30,503 nt of DNA from a virus, in the IMG/VR virus record IMGVR_UViG_3300017763_000113, positions 1 through 30,503 of that record; one strand, written 5' to 3'. Under the pieces are notes generated by a model. That model did no database searches. It was given only the letters and a program-made list of their open reading frames with translations, and had not been told where the DNA came from. Positions 26,058-30,503 of the stretch are shown piece after piece. Made by a program: the position numbers and the translations under genes. The stretch's first letter is position 1, and the number at the start of each line of letters is the position of its first letter.

Positions 26058-26453
26058 ATGACCACCACACCAGTGAACAAGGAATTTTCTGATTTTTGTG
26101 CTCAACAGGATGCACGTAACACCATTCAACTGAATATCACTAAGTTTTGCCTCATTTTATGTGATTCACTGACTCAAACTGCTCCAAAAAATGGTAACAA
26201 CATAGGTTTCTATCTTGACTCCATGGGTCGTAAGTATCATAAGATCTTCATGACTAAAAATGGTAAGCAGGACTCAATTCATGCCTTCATTGATAAGAAG
26301 ACTGGTGAAATGTATAAACCAGCATCAATCAAGGCACCTGCAAAAGGTGTACGTTTCAATCTATTAGTCATGCAAGAACGTGAGTTTGTGTTAGATAGTT
26401 GCGAATGGACTGGTGGTTATCTTTATCGCAACGCATATTATCAAGGTGCTTAA
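26058..26453 (+). CDS. Conserved cyanophage protein of unknown function
   Basis: This 131-residue protein contains KYHKIFMTKNGKQDSIHAFIDKKTGEMYKPASIKAPAKGVRFN and ends ECTW-like (DSCEWTGGYLYRNAYYQGA). I recognise these segments as conserved among T4-like cyanophages, where no function is known to me. The fold looks beta-rich, with no catalytic motif or membrane segment. It is the first gene after the promoter at 26007, and its stop is immediately followed by the next ATG. Confidence 0.75.
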   Translation: MTTTPVNKEFSDFCAQQDARNTIQLNITKFCLILCDSLTQTAPKNGNNIGFYLDSMGRKYHKIFMTKNGKQDSIHAFIDKKTGEMYKPASIKAPAKGVRFNLLVMQEREFVLDSCEWTGGYLYRNAYYQGA

Positions 26454-26675
26454 ATGAAAACTCCAGATAAGGTTAAGAAAGATTACGAAACGTGGTTTAC
26501 GGACACATTCTGTGAATTATGTGAGTATGATGATGGTGCAGAGGTTTTTGAACACTGCATCAATCATGCTATCGCAGATCTTTCTTCATGGCATCTCAGA
26601 GAATTACAAGTTCTGAGTAAAATGCACTCTGTCACAGAAAAAACTTTTTCTCAACAAAACAATGCACCTGATTGA
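26454..26675 (+). CDS. Small hypothetical phage protein
   Basis: This 73-residue protein (MKTPDKVKKDYETWFTDTF start) is mixed acidic and helical. It has two Cys in FCELCEYDD and a third with nearby His in EHCINHAIADLSSWH, which could bind a metal weakly, but no known motif fits. It starts right at the previous stop and overlaps the nuclease-like gene by 14 bp, so the three genes form one translational unit. Confidence 0.65.
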   Translation: MKTPDKVKKDYETWFTDTFCELCEYDDGAEVFEHCINHAIADLSSWHLRELQVLSKMHSVTEKTFSQQNNAPD

Positions 26676-27213
26676 CTCTCTCGAAACAAAAACTGACTGG
26701 GGAAAGATCTTCGGTATTGTAGATTCTCTCTACAGTGACAAAGGATTCACCTCCAATGCTGATAACTTTGCGCGAGCAACTGCTGTAGAGAAAGGAATTT
26801 CAAAGTTTTCAGATCTTAAACGTGTTGATCAAACTGGTTATGATTTTCTCTTCGGTGATGAGAAAGTAGAACTGAAGATGGGTAAGAATTTATTCTATAA
26901 ACGTAAAGATGTCAATGCTACAAAGAAGTTCAAAGTCAAATCTTTCCTGAGTGAGACTAAAACTGTAGAAGATTTCAAGCAAATAAAAACATTTGACTAC
27001 ATGATGGTGATGGATCTTACAGCACGTCGTGTGGTGATTGTTGAAGATGAGAAAGCAAGATCACTCTATCAGGATGGTGCTGACGGTGCCATGATTGAAC
27101 TGAAGTTGGGTGACTATTATGAGTGTGATTTGGGTGAGTATGATGTTACTCAACCACCATCATATCTGTCTGATGCTATCAACAAAGCAATCGAGGGTTA
27201 TCTTGACTTCTAA
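26662..27213 (+). CDS. Putative PD-(D/E)XK nuclease-like protein
   Basis: In this 183-residue protein the segment around residues 57-75 (QTGYDFLFGDEKVELKMGK) has Asp61 and Glu70-Leu-Lys72, the D-x(n)-ExK pattern on neighbouring beta strands that marks restriction-endonuclease-like nucleases. The upstream helix (NADNFARATAVEKGISKF) could supply the additional acidic residue (Glu43) often seen in such folds. Downstream, FDYMMVMDLTARRVVIVEDEKA reads as further core strands. This is a motif-level assignment: short D-ExK patterns can occur by chance, and a structure search is needed. A nuclease here could act in host DNA degradation, repair or defence. Confidence 0.45.
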   Translation: MHLIDSLETKTDWGKIFGIVDSLYSDKGFTSNADNFARATAVEKGISKFSDLKRVDQTGYDFLFGDEKVELKMGKNLFYKRKDVNATKKFKVKSFLSETKTVEDFKQIKTFDYMMVMDLTARRVVIVEDEKARSLYQDGADGAMIELKLGDYYECDLGEYDVTQPPSYLSDAINKAIEGYLDF

Positions 27214-27379
27214 GGAAAAACTTGTATTCATAAGTTCATTCTTCATCATGATGAATTGGGGAACACGATTAACTTATTCTCTGCTGAGTGGTTTTTGAGT
27301 GTGCCAGTTGGTTGAAGTGTCCACCATTGCCCCCATTGGCACCAAAATCGTGTATTATTAAAGAGTGAAAGAAACAACC
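27214..27379 (+). promoter_or_regulatory. 166-bp intergenic region with promoter and palindrome
   Basis: This gap holds a 14-bp perfect palindrome TTCATCATGATGAA (27242-27255), the TGTCCAC motif (27318-27324) within a 20-nt stretch (27305-27324) that recurs at 29670-29689, and a GTGCCA/TGGCAC inverted repeat (27301-27306 and 27337-27342). It also has the repeated promoter core TCGTGTATTATTAAAGAGT (27348-27366), with -10 TATTAT at 27353-27358. No good -35 was found for this copy, so the upstream motif may replace it. A 31-residue hydrophobic frame from TTG 27203 to 27298 is possible but weak. Confidence 0.55.
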
Positions 27380-28264
27380 ATGCAAAACAAGCACCAAGAG
27401 CATCCCGAAGATACCATTCTGACTGGTGATCTGTCTGCCATTGATCTACTCTACAATTTCACACATGCAAGTGTGAAGATGGATGGTATTGCTATTGTTT
27501 GGGGCAAAGATCCTGCCACTGGTACATTTTTCGTTGGCAACAAAGCAGTTTTCAACAAGAAAAAGATCCGTATTGCACACTCTTCTGAAGAGATTGACTT
27601 CTTTTATGATGGTGAGATGGCAGAGATTCTTCATCTTGCTTATCAATTTCTTCCTCGCACTGATAGAATCTTTCAGGGTGACTTTCTTGGTTGGGGTGCT
27701 GAACGTATCTTCACTCAGAATACTATCTCTTACGAATTTCCTGAGTATGTGACACAAAAGTTTATTGTTGCACCTCATACAGAATACTTTGCAGAGGATG
27801 ATCTTCGCAATGCTGTAGCATCTCCACTTAAAGAACATTTTGTTGACAATCAAAAGGTTAAGTGGGTTCAACCTTGTGTCGATTGGATGCGAGGACCAGA
27901 AACACCACAAATTGATGTCAGTGAGGTTAAGTTTCTGGATCAACGTACAGCAGATTGTTGTAAGAAAATCATCAATGCTTTCATTCGAGAACAGAAAGCA
28001 TTGACGCATGAATTGCTGACGTTGGTGTTTGATTGTCCTAAACTTGCAAGTCTTTATCTCACTGTCATTGAGATGAAAGAGGATCTGATGGATAGTTTCA
28101 AGATCACAAACTGCCCCAAGTCTTTCATTGGGTCTCTGCAAATCAAGCAGGAAGGTTTCACTATTGCCGATGAAGATGGGACAGTGATTAAACTTGTGGA
28201 TCGTGAGATTTTTTCGATGTTCAACTTTAACATGCCAAAACGGTGGGAGACACCTGGACGATGA
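27380..28264 (+). CDS. Nucleotidyltransferase/ligase-like protein with KxDG motif
   Basis: This 294-residue protein is placed from ATG 27380, which aligns with the start position after the same repeated leader at 28336 and 29748. Residues 30-36 (ASVKMDG) contain KxDG, the motif I of covalent nucleotidyltransferases such as ATP-dependent DNA and RNA ligases, with Lys33 as predicted adenylated residue. Downstream, GTFFVGNKAVFNKKK and RIFQGDFLGWG match segments of a conserved phage family (KWDGAPAVF, VFNK, LQGDL) that I recall as DUF6267-like. A typical ligase motif IV (EGxVxK) was not found, so activity is uncertain; it could be a degenerate or kinase-like member. It lies next to the nuclease-like gene. 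Confidence 0.6.
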   Translation: MQNKHQEHPEDTILTGDLSAIDLLYNFTHASVKMDGIAIVWGKDPATGTFFVGNKAVFNKKKIRIAHSSEEIDFFYDGEMAEILHLAYQFLPRTDRIFQGDFLGWGAERIFTQNTISYEFPEYVTQKFIVAPHTEYFAEDDLRNAVASPLKEHFVDNQKVKWVQPCVDWMRGPETPQIDVSEVKFLDQRTADCCKKIINAFIREQKALTHELLTLVFDCPKLASLYLTVIEMKEDLMDSFKITNCPKSFIGSLQIKQEGFTIADEDGTVIKLVDREIFSMFNFNMPKRWETPGR

Positions 28265-28284
28265 AACAAGTGGCACACAGACCC

Positions 28285-28320
28285 TTGTAGATGCCTCTCA
28301 GTCGTGTATTATTAAAGAGT
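28285..28320 (+). promoter_or_regulatory. Promoter with repeated 19-nt core (second copy)
   Basis: The -35-like TTGTAG (28285-28290) and -10 TATTAT (28307-28312) are 16 bp apart. The 19-nt core TCGTGTATTATTAAAGAGT (28302-28320) is identical at 27348 and 29713, and in each case the ATG follows about 14-16 nt later. AAAGGAA then gives the ribosome site for 28336. Confidence 0.6.
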
Positions 28321-28335
28321 CAAAGGAAAGCAACC

Positions 28336-28521
28336 ATGATCCTCTCACAAGCATCAAATCTTCAAACCCGTCAACGTGTCTGGATTGGTCGTAAATCTGA
28401 TTCAGGTCCACAAATTGGATATGGTGATCAACCAACACAACTCGAAACTGAATGGATTGCTGGTGTTTATGCTGAGAAGTATGAAGCAGAGGCAAAAGCA
28501 AAGATCCCATGTTTTGAGTGA
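28336..28521 (+). CDS. Small hypothetical phage protein (61 residues)
   Basis: This 61-residue protein begins MILSQASNLQTRQRVWIGRK and ends AKAKIPCFE. The start at 28336 is chosen because the repeated leader (AAAGGAA, then CAACC, then ATG) sits the same way before two other genes; the longer frame from 28291 would have to be translated through the -10 box. The protein is polar, with one Cys and no known motif. The DQPTQLETEWIAGVYAEKYEAEAKAK segment looks helical. It is probably expressed early. Confidence 0.65.
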   Translation: MILSQASNLQTRQRVWIGRKSDSGPQIGYGDQPTQLETEWIAGVYAEKYEAEAKAKIPCFE

Positions 28522-28543
28522 TTCACTTACATACTAAATTACA

Positions 28544-28846
28544 ATGTGTTATCCTTCTATGTCAACTATGGACCCCAATTTAAGGACTTATTCTGAGCAA
28601 CGTCGTGAACGTCTGAATGTTGCTATCTTTGACTATCTTTCAGACGAAGAAACAGGAATGGAAGAACTATTTGATGATATTATTGCAGAAGTTCGTGATA
28701 GTCATGAATACTTTGCAAGATATGAGAGAAAGTGTTCAGATCTTCTTGATAAATTGCATGGTCTTCGAGTGGCAGATGATGCAGATTGGGAAGATTTTTG
28801 GAACGGAGATCATTCGGATGAAGAAGTCCAGTCGGATGATTGCTGA
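28544..28846 (+). CDS. Small acidic phage protein of unknown function
   Basis: This protein has up to 100 residues and is very acidic (LSDEETGMEELFDDIIAEV; DDADWEDFWNGDHSDEEVQSDDC). A helical middle contains SHEYFARYERKCSDLLDKL. The start is uncertain: ATG 28544, 28559 or 28568 are all in frame and none has a good ribosome site. A TACAAT at 28540-28545 may be a -10 box, which would favour 28559 or 28568. The stop overlaps the next start (TGATG). The acidity may suggest DNA mimicry or protein binding, but there is no specific evidence. Confidence 0.65.
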   Translation: MCYPSMSTMDPNLRTYSEQRRERLNVAIFDYLSDEETGMEELFDDIIAEVRDSHEYFARYERKCSDLLDKLHGLRVADDADWEDFWNGDHSDEEVQSDDC

Positions 28847-29232
28847 TGGAAAATCTCTTCAAACTTGCAACTGAGGTCGCAGAATCATCACCTTCAAGGA
28901 AAAAGGTTGGTGCTATTCTACTTAAAAAGAATCGTGTTCTTGTTTGTGCAACTAATAATGAGAAGAAAACTCATCCAATTCAAGCACATTGGGCACGAAA
29001 AGTAGGACGACCACAAAAAATTTATCTTCATGCAGAATTATCTGCTCTAGTTAAATCTAAAGAAGATGGAGATAAAATCATTGTTGCACGTTTGGGAGGT
29101 CACAAACAAAATGAACTTAGAATGGCAAAACCTTGTCCTATTTGTGAAGCATACCTGAGAGAATGTGGCATCAAAGATGTCTATTACTCTGTGACAAATA
29201 ACAAATGGTCTTATGAACATTGGGAGGACTAA
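28846..29232 (+). CDS. Cytidine/deoxycytidylate deaminase-family protein
   Basis: This 128-residue protein has the zinc-site motifs of the deaminase superfamily: His62-Ala-Glu64 (YLHAELSAL), with Glu as proton shuttle, and Pro96-Cys97-Pro-Ile-Cys100 (KPCPICEAYLRECGI). It is shorter than T4 dCMP deaminase (about 190 residues), near the minimal family size. The likely reaction is hydrolytic deamination of a cytosine-type base or nucleotide, possibly feeding thymidylate synthesis, but the substrate cannot be read from motifs. ATG 28846 was preferred to TTG 28840 because it makes a TGATG overlap. Its end carries the GGAGGA ribosome site of the next gene. Confidence 0.78.
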   Translation: MENLFKLATEVAESSPSRKKVGAILLKKNRVLVCATNNEKKTHPIQAHWARKVGRPQKIYLHAELSALVKSKEDGDKIIVARLGGHKQNELRMAKPCPICEAYLRECGIKDVYYSVTNNKWSYEHWED

Positions 29233-29235
29233 TTG

Positions 29236-29559
29236 ATGGCAACTTGGAAAGCAGATCTATTTGTCAACTCAAGAGTTGGTCAAATTTCAACAACAGTTGA
29301 GGCAGCATCTTTTCGTGGTGCAGAAGAACAAATCTATGCAAGGCATGGTGATGTTCAACAAATCTGCAATTTGAGAGAAGTATCAGGTGGAGGTTCTTCA
29401 CTCTCAGACATAGGAGATATGGGTGGTTGGTTTGTACTTGGTTGCATAGTATTTGCCACATGGTTGATGATGGAGTTCTGGTGGATTATTGTACCTATCG
29501 GAGCAATTTGTGCTTTAGGGTGGATTGCGGACAAAACTAAACACTGGTGGGATAAGTAA
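29236..29559 (+). CDS. Small membrane protein with two predicted C-terminal helices
   Basis: This 107-residue protein has an N-terminal soluble domain (MATWKADLFVNSRVGQ, EAASFRGAEEQIYARHGD, CNLREVSGGGSS). I recognise this kind of domain from marine phage and bacterial small proteins. Then come two closely spaced hydrophobic segments (GGWFVLGCIVFATWLMMEFWW and IVPIGAICALGWIAD) and a short basic tail, a likely helical hairpin in the membrane. ATG 29236 was chosen for its strong GGAGGA site at 29221-29226, 9 bp upstream. A role in superinfection exclusion or membrane change is possible but speculative. Confidence 0.7.
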   Translation: MATWKADLFVNSRVGQISTTVEAASFRGAEEQIYARHGDVQQICNLREVSGGGSSLSDIGDMGGWFVLGCIVFATWLMMEFWWIIVPIGAICALGWIADKTKHWWDK

Positions 29560-29747
29560 ATTGATTTTTTCATAGTTCTGTTGTTGGGGATGACCTGATG
29601 CCCATTTCAGATTAAAATATGGAAAAATCAGTTTATATCATCGTGAGATCCCTTGCCCTGACTGGTGGACAGTTGGTTGAAGTGTCCACTATCGGTTGAT
29701 CTGGGTCAGTTTTCGTGTATTATTAAAGAGTCAAAGGAATTCAACCC
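29560..29747 (+). promoter_or_regulatory. 188-bp intergenic region with operator-like repeat and promoter
   Basis: The gap holds an inverted repeat GTGGACA (29665-29671) / TGTCCAC (29683-29689), part of the 20-nt stretch CAGTTGGTTGAAGTGTCCAC also seen at 27305. It is followed by -35-like TTGATC (29696-29701), a 16-bp spacer and -10 TATTAT (29718-29723) inside the third copy of the 19-nt core (29713-29731). AAAGGAA (29733-29739) is the ribosome site for 29748. The first ~70 bp (29560-29630) is AT-rich and shows nothing else definite. Confidence 0.6.
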
Positions 29748-30011
29748 ATGCGAGACTTCATCTGTGCTTACTTTGGCAGAGGTTCTGATGGCAAAGACTG
29801 GACGATCACTGCGAGAGGTTTCGAGAACACTCAAGAGGCAGAAAAGCATGGTCTCTATATGATGCCAATGCCAGGATGTTTCGGGTTTGCTGTTATCGCA
29901 GAAAACGATCTTCAAGAGGGTTGGCAACTACGACTCGAAAGGTCTATGTTATCACCAAACAACAAAGTTGTTCAGGACGATCTCAACAACTACAAAATTG
30001 TTTCCTACTGA
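29748..30011 (+). CDS. Small hypothetical phage protein (87 residues)
   Basis: This 87-residue protein (MRDFICAYFGRGSDGKDWT start, NNYKIVSY end) follows the third repeated promoter/leader. It looks like a small alpha/beta fold with two Cys (ICAYF and MPGCFGF) and no known motif or membrane segment. The stop overlaps the next start (TGATG), so it is coupled to the metallopeptidase-like gene. Function unknown. Confidence 0.65.
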   Translation: MRDFICAYFGRGSDGKDWTITARGFENTQEAEKHGLYMMPMPGCFGFAVIAENDLQEGWQLRLERSMLSPNNKVVQDDLNNYKIVSY

Positions 30012-30337
30012 TGTTATTCACCTCAGGCAAATCTCAACACACTCACCTCACACAAAGTGTGTTTGAGTTCTTTACAACCAAATATCAGATTGATAGTGAC
30101 GTTGAGGTTTATCACACTGACCTAAGTGATGATAATGCCTTTGGATTCACTGAGGTTAATGGTGATGAGCAATTTGTTCAGATTCACAATGATCTGAATG
30201 AAAAGGATTACATCACCACATTGCTGCACGAATTAGTTCACGTTGTTCAGAACGAAAGTGGACAATTTGATGATGAAGAGAGAGAAAATGAAGCATATTC
30301 TTTAGAATCTATTCTTTTCAACCAATTCACTAACTAA
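30011..30337 (+). CDS. Putative HExxH zinc metallopeptidase-like protein
   Basis: This 108-residue protein starts at ATG 30011 on the stop of the previous gene; the longer frame upstream is only the out-of-frame shadow of that gene. The motif His73-Glu-Leu-Val-His77 (TTLLHELVHVVQNES) is a classic zinc-peptidase helix. Glu94 in ENEAYSLES, 17 residues beyond His77, could be the third ligand, giving a gluzincin-like arrangement. The whole protein is near the minimum size for such a fold (compare minigluzincins and SprT-like domains). It may process a phage or host protein; HExxH can also occur by chance, so activity is unproven. Confidence 0.6.
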   Translation: MLFTSGKSQHTHLTQSVFEFFTTKYQIDSDVEVYHTDLSDDNAFGFTEVNGDEQFVQIHNDLNEKDYITTLLHELVHVVQNESGQFDDEERENEAYSLESILFNQFTN

Positions 30338-30339
30338 AC

Positions 30340-30503
30340 ATGTTTAAAACCACTTTGGACCTTTTCACATTCAACCAGAGCAATGATCATGATGAAATGA
30401 TTGATGCTATGGCAGAGACTTACTTCAAAGCAATGACAACTTGTGCAGCAGATAACCGCAATTTTGATGCAATTGCTTGCTATCAGGAGTGGGTTGTTGA
30501 TGG
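30340..30503 (+). CDS. Start of a hypothetical protein (runs off the window)
   Basis: The frame from ATG 30340 is open to the window end (54 codons): start MFKTTLDLFTFNQSNDHDEM, then DAMAETYFKAMTTCAADNR. It begins 2 bp after the previous stop. The visible part is helical and acidic, without a known motif. Too short to identify. Confidence 0.6.
   Translation, partial: MFKTTLDLFTFNQSNDHDEMIDAMAETYFKAMTTCAADNRNFDAIACYQEWVVD

Noticed and set aside
27203-27298. Possible 31-residue hydrophobic peptide from TTG 27203 (KLVFISSFFIMMNW segment)
   Set aside because: GAGGG lies only 5 bp upstream, the start is TTG, and there is no independent evidence. It is kept as a note in the intergenic entry.
27446-28276. 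Long minus-strand open frame (276 codons) opposite the KxDG gene
   Set aside because: Its Cys/Asn/Ile-rich composition is that of an antisense shadow. There is no ribosome site or overlap pattern, and the + strand gene has a repeated promoter and recognisable motifs.
28514-28545. Sigma70 promoter TTGAGT...TACAAT before the acidic protein gene
   Set aside because: The spacer of 20 bp is too long and the -10 box overlaps the first possible ATG; evidence is insufficient.
1-30503. tRNA genes, insertion sequences, integrase or attachment sites
   Set aside because: No cloverleaf-like sequence, transposase or recombinase motifs, or flanking direct repeats were recognised by eye; a tRNA scan would settle the first point.

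Overview
This window looks like part of the genome of a marine T4-like myovirus of the kind that infects Prochlorococcus or Synechococcus (a cyanophage), although a close marine relative with another host cannot be excluded. The reasons are: AT-rich DNA; every convincing gene on the + strand with almost no spacing and many ATGA, TAATG or TGATG stop/start overlaps; five copies of a T4-type late promoter octamer (ATAAATA core); a long block of glycine- and threonine-rich virion fibre genes; tail-collar fibres with C-terminal HTH motifs; and many small conserved genes of types I recognise from cyanophages. No photosynthesis gene, tRNA, integrase, transposon or CRISPR array was seen.

Layout. (A) 1-15085: virion or tail-fibre block. 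It holds the end of a fibre gene, a 1408-residue subtilisin-like protease carrying two LamG-like domains, a fibre with a cupredoxin-like domain that keeps all four type-1 copper ligands, a tandemly duplicated two-gene fibre module (7594-9788 and 9805-11945), and a 1028-residue fibre with an exact ~30-residue repeat. Late promoters lie at 4959, 9780 and 11937. (B) 15089-16926: a short early-type segment. Two sigma70-like promoters with 17-bp spacers drive a 54-residue protein and a superfamily 2 helicase, followed by a small basic protein. (C) 16932-25991: an unusual run of seven genes carrying eight predicted 2-oxoglutarate/Fe(II) dioxygenase domains. It is interrupted by two tail-collar fibre genes (19586-21395) with late promoters around them, a Cys/His-rich protein and a long coiled-coil protein. 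One collar fibre contains a ~262-residue insertion that is about 31% arginine. (D) 26007-30503: an early-type region of small genes. It includes a putative PD-(D/E)XK nuclease, a KxDG nucleotidyltransferase or ligase-like protein, a cytidine-deaminase-family protein, a small membrane protein and an HExxH metallopeptidase-like protein. Three promoters here share a 19-nt core, and a TGTCCAC motif sits 35-36 bp upstream of three -10 boxes.

How it may work together (inference). Late promoters control the fibre, collar and part of the dioxygenase block, and sigma70-like promoters that host RNA polymerase could use control the helicase and small-gene blocks. The close interleaving of dioxygenase genes with collar-fibre genes suggests the oxygenases may modify fibre proteins, but the sequence alone does not prove a substrate.
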